A DNA stretch of 64,000 nucleotides from Diplolepis rosae (Eukaryota > Arthropoda > Insecta > Hymenoptera > Diplolepididae). This document shows positions 1 to 9,917 of this stretch, piece after piece. Positions within the stretch are counted from its first letter, which is position 1, and each line of letters starts with the position of its first letter. A program made the translations under genes and the position numbers. Under the pieces are notes generated by a model. That model was not told where the DNA came from. It saw only the letters and a list, made by a program, of their open reading frames with translations, and did not search any database. Where the stretch lies: contig JAPYXD010000308.1 in the NCBI GenBank assembly GCA_030998225.1, forward strand, positions 1,560,001-1,624,000. The letters are read 5' to 3'.

Positions 1-26
1 ACACAAACAGGGAACTCAGAATATGT

Positions 27-779
27 ATGGTCAGGAAGCAATTTCTTTTAGATTATCGGAATCAGAATATCTTTGCTAAGAATATTCTTAACGCAACTTT
101 TAATTTAAGAAATTTACATTTTTATAGTAATAGAGTGAAAATACATATGAATAGTATTATGAACCAACTAGAACATCGCTTACGAAATGAGGAAATTAGA
201 GACATCCATTATCACTTAGATTATTTGAATAAAAAACTCGATTCTCAAAAAATAGAATTAAATAAATTATTACCTATTGAAGTTTTTCAAAATGTTATTG
301 AATTTCAATTACATTTAAAAAAAATTAGTAATAATAAAAAAGAAAAAACTTTAAATAAAAAATTGTCTAATTTAAAACATAGTCAACAATTAGACAATAC
401 TATACAATTAAACAAACATAAGGACAATTTCAATAATGAATGTCACGAAAATAAAGAATTTAAAGATCCGTGGATAGTTAATTGTACTGATTTTCAGATT
501 CCAGACAATGTAAATGATGTCCTAAGATTAGGAAATAATTTTAGTTCATCGTTTTTGACTCAAAAGAAAGACATGGTTTTTGAAATTATAAAGGATATAG
601 AAACAAATATGGGAAAAAATAATAAAGAAAAAGACAGAGAAGAACTGAGACATAAACTTTTAAATACTACTTCAAATTTTTTTAATAGTTCTCAACAAAT
701 TTCTGCAATTGACAAATCCATAGCCAAAAATTTAAAAGAAACCAAATCACAAAATCTGACAAAGGCAATGTTACGGTAA
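27..779 (+). pseudogene. Penelope-like ORF, N-terminal region
   Basis: An open stretch of 250 residues, very rich in Lys, Asn and Ile, with no enzyme motif. It is placed by what follows: a frame change near 755-779 leads directly into the first RT block (DKGN near 757-768), which in Penelope-like elements follows a charged N-terminal region. The first ATG used here is arbitrary because the true start may lie outside the window. Function of this region is not known from the sequence; it is presumably part of the single Penelope polyprotein. Confidence 0.6.
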
Positions 780-1345
780 TTTTAAAACGTTCTGATTACA
801 ATGAAAAAATCTTACAACTTTTGAATGACAATTCTACTTACAAAAAAATAAATTACAATCCCCTCAAACTTATGAAAAAAGATACATGTAAACTGTTAGA
901 AAGTTGGAGGGTAAAAGGTTTTTTAGGAAAAAAGGTAACAAAGAAAGATATTTCTATTAACAATACAATTTTACCAAGAATATATGGTCTACCGAAAATC
1001 CATAAACCAAATTTTCCTTTACCTCCAGTGGTATCACTAATTGGTACTCCCACATATTAGATGTCAAAGCTTTTTGAAAAAATCCTAAGGAAGTCTTTGC
1101 CACCTCCGAATTCACAGGTTAAAAATTCATTTATTTTCAAGAATATCATTTCTAAAACGAAAATTCCAACAGATCATATCATGATTTCATTAGATGTCTC
1201 GTCCTTATTTACAAATGTTCCGTTTGATTTGATAATACACAGTATAAATAAAAGATGGAATTTTATAAAAAGTGCCGCAAATTTGCCTTTAGAAGAATTT
1301 AAAAGAGGTATTGAATTCCTTATGAATAACACTTTTTCAGTTTGA
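757..1345 (+). pseudogene. Penelope-like reverse transcriptase, first half
   Basis: Carries the early RT blocks of Penelope-like elements: DKGN at about 757-768, then YGLPKIHKPN followed by PPVVS and GTPTY just before a TAG at 1058-1060. The frame continues after that stop with the block HIMISLDVSSLFTNVPF (about 1177-1227), which holds the first catalytic Asp. RT copies the element RNA at the target site. The frame is lost near 1332-1345, where the next blocks are found in another frame. Lesions: one in-frame stop and one frameshift. Confidence 0.8.
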
Positions 1346-2204
1346 TAACAAATATTATCAGCAAGTTTTTGGTACTCCAATGGGTTCTCCGATTTCTCCA
1401 ATGTTGGCAGATTTAGTTTAACAAGATCTTGAGGAAGTTGTTTTAAATAAATTAAGTTTCAAAATATATGCTTATTACAGATATGTTGATGAAACATTTT
1501 TAATTATTCCAAAGAATATGATTAAAGAAATTTTAGAAAACTTTAATTCTTATCACTCTCGTTTAAAATTTACACATGAAATAGAATTTGAAAACACACT
1601 TTTGTTTCCAAATATTTTGACGATAAAAAATAATGATGGTATCATTGAAACAAACTGGCATAGAAAAAACACGTTTTTAGGTAGATATTTGAACTATTTC
1701 TCAAATCATCCTCTTAAACAAAAAATTGCAATTATTAAAAATCTAGTAGACACTGCAATACTACTGTCGCATGATAAATTTCATGAAGAAAATTTGGAAA
1801 CAATTAAAAATCTTTTGATGCTTAATAATTTTCCTAAACATTTCATAAACAAACATATAAAAAACAGAATTTTCCAACTAAAACATAAAGACAAAAATTC
1901 CTTTTTCATTCCGAAGAATAATGAAAGAGAAAATGATTACAAACGTGTAGTTTCTATTCCTTATTATGGAAATTTATCTTGTAGAATTAAAAGACAACTA
2001 AAAGAATACAACATTACCACTGTTTTCAGAAACATTTCAAAATTAGATAAATACATAAAATTAGGAAAAGACCCTTTGAATAAATCTGAAATTTCAAATG
2101 TGGTTTATAAAATTCCATGCTTGGATTGTTCAAAAAGCTATGTAGGTCAAACGGGAAGAATGATTTTTGTCAGATGTGATGGACACAAAAAAACATTAAT
2201 TTAA
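1332..2204 (+). pseudogene. Penelope-like RT, second half, and start of GIY-YIG nuclease
   Basis: This frame holds the RT block FGTPMGSPISPMLADLV, an in-frame TAA at 1419-1421, then the catalytic block reading RYVDETF, where Penelope-like elements normally have YVDD; the second Asp is Glu here. Further on, GRYLNYFSNHP and the thumb region follow. At about 2098-2160 comes the nuclease start, VVYKIPCLDC then SYVGQTGR, the GIY-YIG-like motif with the Cys pair typical of this class. The frame stops at 2202-2204; the nuclease tail is in another frame downstream. Confidence 0.82.
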
Positions 2205-2442
2205 ATGAAAAATATCACAATGCTGTTATAAAACATAGATTAATAATAAGAATGATACAGGTTCTCAACATGATTTTGATTGGGACAATGTTGAAATTTT
2301 ACATAAAGAAACAAATTATTTCTAAAGAATAATTGCAGAAATGTTTTACATAAAAAAGGAAGGAAATAATAGCATTAATGTGATGTCCGACTTAAAAGAT
2401 TACAATACGTGTTATGATATTATTTTAGATCATCTCACATAA
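2205..2442 (+). pseudogene. GIY-YIG nuclease tail of the Penelope-like element
   Basis: After the stop at 2204 the coding sense resumes in a different frame with HDFDWDNVEILHKE (about 2269-2310), an in-frame TAA near 2323, and the terminal block EMFYIKK, NNSINVMSDL, ending at TAA 2440-2442. A His/Asp/Trp-rich block followed by an ILxxE block and an NS-rich end is what the nuclease C-terminus of these elements looks like. The fragment is too short and broken to be active. Confidence 0.65.
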
Positions 2443-2736
2443 TTATAATTTATAAATATTATTAATTAATCTTATAATTTGATTCTATATTCTTAATATT
2501 AAATATGGTTTTCAATTCAATTAAATCAAGTTGTTCCTTATTACTACGGCACTGTTTCTAATTCGTCACATACTATTGTCCGTTATCGTTTCTGTTTACT
2601 ACTTCTCAGTATTCTGTTAATATCTCTACACTGAGAAAAAAGATTCTTAGATCCAAAGAAATGTATTTAATTGATTCCATTTTTTTGTATCAAACAATTC
2701 GTTACCCAATTCAATTAAATATTTTTTAGAAGCATG
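2443..2736. other. Non-coding: 3' flank of Penelope-like element and left end of a TA-flanked DNA element
   Basis: AT-rich, no gene. From 2629 the sequence starts CACTGAGAA after a TA (2627-2628). A related inverted terminus ends at 21909, also followed by TA. The sequence CATG at 2733-2736 is the left copy of the duplication around the env-bearing retroelement. Confidence 0.5.
2733..2736. repeat. Target-site duplication, left copy (CATG)
   Basis: CATG directly precedes the LTR start TGTGACGGG at 2737 and is repeated directly after the other LTR at 11117-11120. A 4-bp duplication is normal for Ty3/gypsy integrases. Confidence 0.85.
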
Positions 2737-3003
2737 TGTGACGGGTAAAATAATAAAGTCACTCAAACACCAGCGAATTTAATTATATAGAAAATTATAT
2801 CGTTTATTACTGAGATGTGTCAAATACAATAGTAGCCGTAGCTTATACTAAGGGTATCGACAGAGATCTGACGCTCTTTTCCTGGATGGCTTCTACAGTC
2901 ACCTACCCTGCTTTGAAGGGTAATAGTGGGGATAAGGCAGATTTCTGGACCAAAAAGGAAACATTCCAGAAATATACACATAGTAAAGGCCTCGCCCTTC
3001 ACA
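2737..3003 (-). repeat. 3' LTR of the env-bearing element
   Basis: 267 bp, beginning TGTGA and ending TCACA on either strand (5-bp inverted ends). It matches 10850-11116 at all but two positions. On the minus strand it directly follows the G6 run of the polypurine tract. In the provirus it would supply polyadenylation. Confidence 0.93.
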
Positions 3004-3012
3004 CCCCCCTTA
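3004..3012 (-). promoter_or_regulatory. Polypurine tract
   Basis: On the minus strand TAAGGGGGG lies between the env stop (3013-3015) and the 3' LTR. It would prime plus-strand DNA synthesis. The env stop abuts it with no spacer. Confidence 0.85.
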
Positions 3013-4869
3013 CTAGCTTTGTTTTGCTCCTGAAAAACGCAATTTTACCTTTTGCGGTTGGATGTTGGGAACATTTAAATTTTCTTCGACGCTGAGTGGC
3101 GGCGCATGAGGTACGTAGGTTACAACTTGTGGGATTGCTGAGTTGTTAACATTGTTGTTTACGCACAGCAAGTTTAGACAAACGTTGGGTAGACAATTTT
3201 TTACAATGTTACAAATTCCGCATTTATATAGTATAAAAATCGTGGTTATTACGATAGATATGTAACCTAAGTAGCTAAGAGTTTCGGTAGCTTTTTCGCT
3301 CCAGGTTTGCGTTCTATGAGCTCTCTTAACCTTGTCTAACGAATTTTCTATGTCGTCTAGACTCTGTCCTAATCGTTTTAAATCAGAGGGTTTGATCGCT
3401 TTCTGTAGAGGTATCATTTTATCTTCTATTAAATCTAATTCGGTAGCGTCAAAAGGAATAACAATTGTTTTATTTAAGTGTACATTCTTTCTTGTTTCGT
3501 AGGTTTTCCTCAATTTCATAATGATACTATCAGAGTTAATCACGCAATCGTCAGATGATTCTAACATCATAGCTCCATTGATCAATCTATTTGAGCTTTG
3601 TTCTGAGCATAATATATTTATTTCTATTTCTCTCTCTGGTATAATAATATACCCATTTTCCTGATAGAGTTGTAAGTAAACTAGCTCGTTTATTTTAAAA
3701 GGTGAGAATTGACATATTTTATAGTCTAATGATTTAATACTATTCCTAACTCTTAGATTTTCGCAAGTATAAACTTCTGATATAAGATAACTCGGCTGGA
3801 CGCGCTTACAAATTCTCAAAGAATCGAGTTTCTTGCAGTTGGCAACAAATTCCTGATCACCCGGTACATAAATTGTTCGTTGTTCGTTTAGTAGGATAAA
3901 CTCATGCTCAGGTATAATCGCTAAAAAGGTTTTGCCAATTTTTTTGGGAATAGGGATCAATCTTTGAAGTTGGAAGTTCTCGGTTTCTACCAAAGGTGCT
4001 TTGATTGAATACAGCAGTTTGTTATTAACTATAGCGATTGTTATTTCTGAAATGTCAACAATATGTTGGTAGTTGCTTTCATCGAGCTTAATTTGGTATT
4101 TTTCGCTATTGTGCTCTTCGAATTCGCGAAACCCGTTCATGAATGTTGTAGGCGTTAATATTTGGGGGTGAATAATGCCATGCTTACCATCATTGGTGGC
4201 GTCAATCAAGAGATTAACGTCGTCACTTAGTTCAGTCAATTCTAATGTGCAGAGGGTTATCTGATTCGAAATAGCTATGTTCTTCGTGTTTGAGTTTGTT
4301 TGAGATACTAGACGATTATATTTTTCAACATTTTGTCTGCTGTGTTCATTCAAAGTTATTAAGTCGTGTGAGGTTGAATTAAGGAAGGTTTTGATGATTC
4401 TGGTCTGATTAAAAATACTCGATGCCAAGAGCCCGTTGTCCTGATACAATTTATCGAGTTCGTTATTTATGTGGTCCAAGTCTTTATCATCCAAGGTGCC
4501 GAAGAGTGTTTTGGAGATACTCCCTACGAAATTCATAAGTCCTCTTTTGCTTCTTGATAAACCCAAAAGTTGAGCCAATAATTTTCGTGTTCTATTAAGT
4601 CGATTTATCTGGTTATTGAGCAAATTTAATCCGAACTGTTCCGAGCAATTTACGCACATGTTCAAAGTGACTACGTACATTTTTTGTAAGTTGGTGAAGC
4701 GTTCGTTTAGCACACTAGTATCAAGGGATACAATGAGGTGCCAAGTGTCGTGGTAAAGTTTGGCGTGCCCAATGTTTTCGATGAAAATTGTAGTGTCGTT
4801 CAAAGGAGTAAAAGTGACATCAGCCTGAATAGTTTGAATAAGTAGAGCACATGTAACGAAAATCTTCAT
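3013..4869 (-). CDS. env: Retroviral-type envelope glycoprotein (Env) of the gypsy-like element
   Basis: An open frame of 618 residues from ATG at 4867-4869. A hydrophobic N-terminus (about residues 1-16) looks like a signal peptide. RSKR at residues 106-109 is a furin-type site, followed at once by a Gly-rich hydrophobic stretch with a KTLFG block, as in the fusion peptides of insect errantivirus and baculovirus F-type proteins. A single membrane segment lies near residues 528-550, with a tail of about 68 residues. There are several N-glycosylation sites. It would be a class I fusion protein on particles or cell membranes. It starts 20 bases after the pol stop, so expression probably needs splicing. 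No lesion is visible. Confidence 0.9.
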   Translation of the reverse strand: MKIFVTCALLIQTIQADVTFTPLNDTTIFIENIGHAKLYHDTWHLIVSLDTSVLNERFTNLQKMYVVTLNMCVNCSEQFGLNLLNNQINRLNRTRKLLAQLLGLSRSKRGLMNFVGSISKTLFGTLDDKDLDHINNELDKLYQDNGLLASSIFNQTRIIKTFLNSTSHDLITLNEHSRQNVEKYNRLVSQTNSNTKNIAISNQITLCTLELTELSDDVNLLIDATNDGKHGIIHPQILTPTTFMNGFREFEEHNSEKYQIKLDESNYQHIVDISEITIAIVNNKLLYSIKAPLVETENFQLQRLIPIPKKIGKTFLAIIPEHEFILLNEQRTIYVPGDQEFVANCKKLDSLRICKRVQPSYLISEVYTCENLRVRNSIKSLDYKICQFSPFKINELVYLQLYQENGYIIIPEREIEINILCSEQSSNRLINGAMMLESSDDCVINSDSIIMKLRKTYETRKNVHLNKTIVIPFDATELDLIEDKMIPLQKAIKPSDLKRLGQSLDDIENSLDKVKRAHRTQTWSEKATETLSYLGYISIVITTIFILYKCGICNIVKNCLPNVCLNLLCVNNNVNNSAIPQVVTYVPHAPPLSVEENLNVPNIQPQKVKLRFSGAKQS

Positions 4870-4888
4870 CCTGGAAATACAAGTTCCA

Positions 4889-5818
4889 TTACTGATAGTA
4901 TTCTTTTAGACGATTAGCATGTATTTTTTGTCTTTCATTATTTATTAGTATGGTATAATTATGATTGTTTTGTTTTTCCACGACAATCCCTGGCCCTAGC
5001 CATTCTTGATCGAGTTTGGAAGATTTTTTGTCGTTATGAACGAGTACAGCGTCGCCTATGTCAAAAATGGTTTGTGGGATGACGATTTTCGAGTCTTGTT
5101 TTATTTTGTATTTCAATTTTACCTTTTCTATTTTCTGTCTTGCTTTTGAGAGATATTTTTCGTGGCGGGTTTTCCAAAGCTGAACTAATTCTTCATATTT
5201 TAAACTTGGTATCGTAGTCAATACAGACGGAAGATTCGCCTTTCTTCCGAACGTCAGTTCAAATGGAGTATATCCAGTACTCTCGTGGACGGATGTGTTA
5301 TAAGCCATAGTAATGATTTTTAGATTATCGTCCCAAGCTGTTTGATTATCGCTGATTGCCGTCTTTAAAAGATCTTTTACAACAGCGTGAGTTCGTTCGA
5401 GGGTCCCGTTGTTTTGAGGATGAAACGTTGTGGTTTTAATATGCTTTATTCTGAATAAATTTTCGAAGTTTTGAACAAGTTCAGAAACAAAATTAGCGCC
5501 TTGGTCTGTAAGAATGTGTTTGGGAGAAGAAAAAATATATATGTAATAATCAAACAATTCTGTAATTATTGATTCGGACCTGGTATCTTTTAGTGGGATG
5601 AGAATTAAATATCTTGTCAGCATGTCCTGTATGGAGAGTATGTATTCGTTTTTTCTCAGTGTCATGGGCAAGGGTCCAAAGATGTCCATGGCAATCTTGT
5701 CATTAGGCTCCATAGGTGTGTCTGGAATAGTTGCTTCAGCTTTGGGTCTAATCCTGGTGAGTTTTTGTTTTTGACAAGTGTCGCATTTCTTGATAAATTT
5801 AATTATGTCGTCTTCCAT
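4889..5818 (-). CDS. pol: Integrase core and C-terminal part of the Pol protein
   Basis: 309 residues from ATG at 5818. CDTC near residues 12-15 is the Cys pair of the N-terminal zinc domain. The catalytic triad is Asp45 (AMDIFGP), Asp105 (LTDQGANF) and Glu141 (NGTLERTH), with the D-35-E spacing of retroviral integrases. A C-terminal region with EWLGPGIV resembles the GPY/F module. The upstream half of the zinc domain is in the same frame but separated by a TGA at 5825-5827, so the reading frame as it stands begins too late for a complete integrase. It joins element DNA to the target. Env follows after 20 bases. Confidence 0.88.
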   Translation of the reverse strand: MEDDIIKFIKKCDTCQKQKLTRIRPKAEATIPDTPMEPNDKIAMDIFGPLPMTLRKNEYILSIQDMLTRYLILIPLKDTRSESIITELFDYYIYIFSSPKHILTDQGANFVSELVQNFENLFRIKHIKTTTFHPQNNGTLERTHAVVKDLLKTAISDNQTAWDDNLKIITMAYNTSVHESTGYTPFELTFGRKANLPSVLTTIPSLKYEELVQLWKTRHEKYLSKARQKIEKVKLKYKIKQDSKIVIPQTIFDIGDAVLVHNDKKSSKLDQEWLGPGIVVEKQNNHNYTILINNERQKIHANRLKEYYQ

Positions 5819-5824
5819 ATTTTT

Positions 5825-6500
5825 TCATACGCCTTTATCTTTTGCGCGCAGAATTGACTTATTTTCTCCAAAATGTTGTGATGAAAGGTTACCGTGACTT
5901 TCCTCGATGATCCTTTGCTTTTCTTCTTGTGTTAAATCCCCTGTTGGACTTGTACACAGTGTAAACTGTAAGTCAGGGTACTTGGACTCTAAAAAGTTAA
6001 TGAGCCTTCGGATTTTCAGTTTTTCCAAAGGAGTTACTGTGGGATCGCTGAGGTGTAATCGGACGTAGGTCAACTTGCGCTCTATGCATTGGAGTACGGC
6101 TTCTTGTAATTTCGTCAGCCACAGTCTTTCGTCGTATTCAGGCATCAGAATGCTGTTCGGGACTCTTCTTCCTTGACTTTTCACGAGCTTGACCCACAAC
6201 TTTCCTTCAGCGTTGGGTTTCCACTTTGTCCGGTCTTCTGTTTTGTTTTTTAACCATCTGTAAAACTCACTAATCAACTCGGGATTCCAATCCTGTTGGA
6301 CTTCGTTTTCTGGTGGTTCGAGCGATTCATGAGAACTAGCAGGTGAATCCACCTGCTGCTCATACACTTCTACAGGTGTCAATAATTGTTTGTCATTTGT
6401 TATTCGACATTCTGGGTACTTACTGGTGGAAGGCTCATCAATGCGTGGTTCTACATTGTCAATGCATTCGTGTTCTACTTGTCTCTCTACGTCGCTCAGT
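5825..6500 (-). pseudogene. pol: Pol linker between RNase H and integrase, ending at an in-frame TGA
   Basis: An open frame whose ATG is at 6382 but which reads open upstream to about 6500. It carries the tether domain and the first half of the integrase zinc-binding domain, with the His pair (ESHGN, SSQHF) near its end. TGA at 5825-5827 stops it; the same frame continues 9 bases later in the integrase core. It enters from the RNase H frame through a frame change near the A10 run at 6506-6515. Both breaks would prevent a full Pol unless suppressed or recoded. Confidence 0.8.
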
Positions 6501-8523
6501 ACGCGTTTTTTTTTTCTGTCTCGCAGTCTTGTACAGGGAGCACTCTTGACAGAGCATCTGCTGCCTTGTTGTCTTTGCCTTTTACGTACTCTATTTCGTA
6601 ATCGTACTCTTCAAGGCGTAACCTCCATCTTAATAACCTCGATGAAGGGTCTTTTACACTGAAGAGCCATTTCACCGCTTGATGGTCTGTTTGAATCTTG
6701 AATTTCCTGCCAAGCAAAAATTGTCGTAACCTTTTCACAGACCACACGATGGCCAACAGTTCTTTTTCCGTTGTGCTGTAGTTTATTTCAGGCTTGCTGA
6801 GGGTTCTAGATATATAACAGCACGGGTGCCCATCTTGCGATAGAATTCCGCCAAGGCCGACATTCGAGGCGTCTGTGGTCAGTGTGAATTCTTTGCTATA
6901 GTCTGGATATCGTAGGACGGGTGAGGAGCACAAACAATTCTTTAGATCTTGGAAGTCTTTTTCACAAGCCTCGGTCCAATAAAATGGCTGGTTTTTCTTT
7001 GTTAATTCTGTTAATGGTTTTGCGCGTGTAGAGAAATTCTTGATGAATTTTCTGTAATATCCAGATAGTCCTAAAAACGCTTGGACATCAGTTGGATTTG
7101 AAGGTTTTTTGAAATTAAGGACTGCTTCGATTTTCTTTGAATTTGGTTTAACGCCTTCAGCTGTGATAACATGTCCTAGATATTCGAGTTCTGGTCTCAA
7201 ATATTCGCATTTGTCGGGTTGGAGTTTTAGGCCAGTCTGTCTGAGTCTTTCAAATAAAGTTACAAGGTTCTGATGATGCTCTTGAATAGTTGATCGGAAG
7301 ATTACAATATCATCCAAATAAACAAAGCATATTTTTCCAATTAGTCCCCTTAACGCGGTGTCCATCATTCGCTGGAATGTGGCTGGTGCATTCTTAAGTC
7401 CAAAAGGCATGCGCTCGTATTCAAAGTGCCCTTCCGGAGTTGAAAATGCAGTGTATTTTCTTGAGTCTGATTCCATTGGTATCTGATGGAATCCAGAACT
7501 TAGATCGAAGGCTGAAAAGAACTTTGCCTTGCCTAAATGATCTAAGATGTCATCTATGATAGGTAGTGGATAAGCATCATGGTCCGTTTTTTCGTTCAGT
7601 TTTCGGAAATCGATGACAATTCTCCATTTTTTCTTTCCTGAAGCGTCGGTTTTTTTTTGTACAACCCATAGTGGTGCGTTATAAGGTGAATCTGAGTGGC
7701 GAATTACTTTTTTAGTTAACATGTCCTGCACTTGTCTTGAAATTTCGCTCTTGTGGAATTCAGGTGGCCTGTAAGACTTGATGTTGAGAGGAGTTTCGTC
7801 CTTCAGGGCTATTTTATGACTCGCTAGTTTGGTACAAGGTAAAGGGTCTCCGGTCAGTGAGAAAATGTCGTGATAAGTTTGAACGATTTTCTCAATTCCT
7901 ACCTTGTGTTCTTCCTCTAGGTGTGAAAGTCTTGTATTTTCCCGTAGTAATTTCAATCGGTCGTTCAATTCTCGAGTTGTAATATAGTTGATTCTATCTT
8001 CTCCGGATTTTATTGTTATATAATTATATTTTAAGTCTTTAGTGTTTATTTTTAAGGTTTCCTGAGTTTCGTTGGCAATAGGCACTTTAAATCGATGATT
8101 CGATACACAGTAAATTGAATCAGGGATGAAAGGGTTGTCTTGGATAATGACTTGTCCTTTTTCTCTCTGCGTTTCTATTTCTATTAGCCTAACACTATTT
8201 TTTGGTACATAGATTCCATCGTCGATCAGTTCATATTCCTTTTCATTTAGTTTCAGCTTGTGATTGGACAGATTAAAATGATAGCTATGCATAAAAGGTA
8301 TTCCTATTATTCCGTCTTCTGGCAGTGGAAAATTATTAGGCACTATATAAAAAATATGATCTACTTCTTGGAATCTTAGTTTTGTTAGTGCTTTCGAAAT
8401 ATGTAAGTCGTTGCCCATAACAAATTCTTTGTTACATTCTTCTCTTGGATGTTTCGGATCGATCAAATCTGCTTTGATAACATTGATTGATGATCCACTG
8501 TCCACTAGTAGTCTTCCAAATCC
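6496..8523 (-). CDS. pol: Protease, reverse transcriptase and RNase H part of Pol
   Basis: The frame is open from 8523, just after a TGA at 8524-8526, and overlaps the gag end by about 19 bases in the -1 frame, the usual gag-pol arrangement. The protease active site LLVDSGSS comes first, then the RT with YLDD at about 7309-7320, then RNase H with TDASN near 6880 and the connection region ADALSR near the end. It lacks an ATG, consistent with expression by ribosomal frameshifting from gag. The frame terminates in AAAAAAAAAACGC at 6503-6515, where the downstream tether is in another frame. Confidence 0.9.
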   Translation of the reverse strand, partial: GFGRLLVDSGSSINVIKADLIDPKHPREECNKEFVMGNDLHISKALTKLRFQEVDHIFYIVPNNFPLPEDGIIGIPFMHSYHFNLSNHKLKLNEKEYELIDDGIYVPKNSVRLIEIETQREKGQVIIQDNPFIPDSIYCVSNHRFKVPIANETQETLKINTKDLKYNYITIKSGEDRINYITTRELNDRLKLLRENTRLSHLEEEHKVGIEKIVQTYHDIFSLTGDPLPCTKLASHKIALKDETPLNIKSYRPPEFHKSEISRQVQDMLTKKVIRHSDSPYNAPLWVVQKKTDASGKKKWRIVIDFRKLNEKTDHDAYPLPIIDDILDHLGKAKFFSAFDLSSGFHQIPMESDSRKYTAFSTPEGHFEYERMPFGLKNAPATFQRMMDTALRGLIGKICFVYLDDIVIFRSTIQEHHQNLVTLFERLRQTGLKLQPDKCEYLRPELEYLGHVITAEGVKPNSKKIEAVLNFKKPSNPTDVQAFLGLSGYYRKFIKNFSTRAKPLTELTKKNQPFYWTEACEKDFQDLKNCLCSSPVLRYPDYSKEFTLTTDASNVGLGGILSQDGHPCCYISRTLSKPEINYSTTEKELLAIVWSVKRLRQFLLGRKFKIQTDHQAVKWLFSVKDPSSRLLRWRLRLEEYDYEIEYVKGKDNKAADALSRVLPVQDCETEKKNAY
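6506..6515 (-). other. A10 homopolymer at a Pol frame change
   Basis: Ten T on the plus strand. The RNase H frame (upstream) and the tether/integrase frame (downstream) differ by one base and meet around this run. The simplest reading is a one-base length change in the homopolymer; a sequencing error or slippage site are alternatives. Confidence 0.6.
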
Positions 8524-9917
8524 TCATGTTCCGTCCAAGTATTCTCGTATGTAAAATAATCTTCCTGACACTGCTGAAACTCTGTCTCTTCCAAACTTAC
8601 TTCCTCTTTCCCTATAATCTGACTTGTTTCGCCAGCTTCTGTTTCCTGGGTATAGTTTACTCTCTGGGGCGGTCGCTTGGAGCTCTGTCCTTGTGGAAAA
8701 TTTTGGTTCTGATTCTTTTTCTTGTAACATTGATCTTCTGTGTGGCCTGGGAGTTTACAGAAATTACAACTAATTGAGTTTCGTAACGTCGGAAACGAAT
8801 TTTTGTTGAATTGCCCTGCTGGGATTTGTGGTCGTGGACGTCTTGTTATGTTTGGCTGTGTGTTCTGACTTCGTTGTCGATTCTGGTGTTTTTCTCTGTA
8901 CCAGATTTCGGCTTCAAGAGCTTCCTGCTGAGCCCCGTTTATGGTACCTGGTTTTAATGGTCGAATCTGAGATCCTATTTCGTCTCGCAAATTCATAATA
9001 TATTTCTTGATTGCAGACTTCTCTTCTATTTGAAAAGCTATTCTTCTCGCGGTTACATTCGAATGTTCATTTTGCACGGCATACTTTAACTCGTTTAGTT
9101 GCTGTCTAAATCTTAAATTATAAGATTGAACTGGCTCATTAGGCATTTGTTTGATTGAGTCGAGTCTAGACCTAGATAGTTCGACTGAATTATTCATTCC
9201 TACATTCTGCCTGAGTGCCTGGAAGAGTTCATCGTAATTGTTAATTGGTATGAATCTTATTGACCTCTTTGCCCGATCTTGAATTTTCTCAGCTATTATG
9301 AAGTCCAATAATAAATCCGGTTGTAAACATCTAAGTTTTGCTCGTTTGATCGATTTAATGAAATCCTCTGTACCGTTGTCGTCCTTTCCTCGTAGAATTT
9401 CGATTGTCCTGACAATGTCTTTGGCTGGTAGCAAACAGGTTACGTTCTGCGTGTCTATTGGGAAAGCGCGAGCTTCTGTCCATGCTGTAAGTCTTGGGTT
9501 CGGCTGTGTCGGTGCATTAGAGAATCCATGCATGTGTGAGAGCTGGTCCTCTTGTATCTGATCTTGGCTCGGACCTGTGAGCTCTGTGTTTACTTGTATG
9601 GAGATATTTGAGTTTCCGTGTGTGCGTGTCGGTGAATTGCTTCGTGACCGGTATCCATTTCCAGATTTCCTTTGTGTGCGAGTGTAAACTTCGGCTCTTC
9701 CATTTCCTGTAGACTCGTCTTCAGTTTCGAGCATATTTGAGTGTCTAGCTATTGTAGCGATTTCTTCTGTCCTCTTCGCGTTTTCTTGGTTTAATTCCGC
9801 TATCTTTTCCGAAAACAACTGTTGATTCCTTTCGATCAAGCTCAATTTTTCAAGGATTTGAGACATAGCGTCTATATTCAAATTATTGGGATGATTGGGA
9901 GAACCTGGTGAGGACAT
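8505..9917 (-). CDS. gag: Gag of the env-bearing gypsy-like element
   Basis: 470 residues from ATG at 9915-9917. A Gln/Glu-rich coiled-coil-like N-terminus (about residues 15-60) precedes a capsid-like region (about 150-340). One zinc knuckle of the CX2CX4HX4C type, CNFCKLPGHTEDQC, lies at about residues 384-397, followed by a Gln- and acid-rich tail. It forms the particle and packages element RNA. The stop TAG at 8505-8507 is overlapped by the pol frame in -1. No lesion is visible, which fits the near-identical LTRs. Confidence 0.9.
   Translation of the reverse strand: MSSPGSPNHPNNLNIDAMSQILEKLSLIERNQQLFSEKIAELNQENAKRTEEIATIARHSNMLETEDESTGNGRAEVYTRTQRKSGNGYRSRSNSPTRTHGNSNISIQVNTELTGPSQDQIQEDQLSHMHGFSNAPTQPNPRLTAWTEARAFPIDTQNVTCLLPAKDIVRTIEILRGKDDNGTEDFIKSIKRAKLRCLQPDLLLDFIIAEKIQDRAKRSIRFIPINNYDELFQALRQNVGMNNSVELSRSRLDSIKQMPNEPVQSYNLRFRQQLNELKYAVQNEHSNVTARRIAFQIEEKSAIKKYIMNLRDEIGSQIRPLKPGTINGAQQEALEAEIWYREKHQNRQRSQNTQPNITRRPRPQIPAGQFNKNSFPTLRNSISCNFCKLPGHTEDQCYKKKNQNQNFPQGQSSKRPPQRVNYTQETEAGETSQIIGKEEVSLEETEFQQCQEDYFTYENTWTEHEDLEDY

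Larger units (their letters stand above)
1..2442 (+). mobile_element. Penelope-like element, decayed, left end outside the window
   Basis: A Penelope-like retroelement read on the plus strand in several frames. The order is a basic N-terminal region, a reverse transcriptase and a C-terminal GIY-YIG nuclease, which is the usual order in this class. The recognisable coding stretch ends with a TAA at 2440-2442. The reading frame is interrupted by at least two frameshifts and three in-frame stops, so the copy is dead. The 5' end may lie left of position 1. It stands immediately left of the TA-flanked terminus at 2629. Confidence 0.85.

Noticed and set aside
6343..6662. Plus-strand frames of 68-90 codons opposite the pol tether and RNase H
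   Set aside because: They overlap the well-supported minus-strand pol and have no motif.
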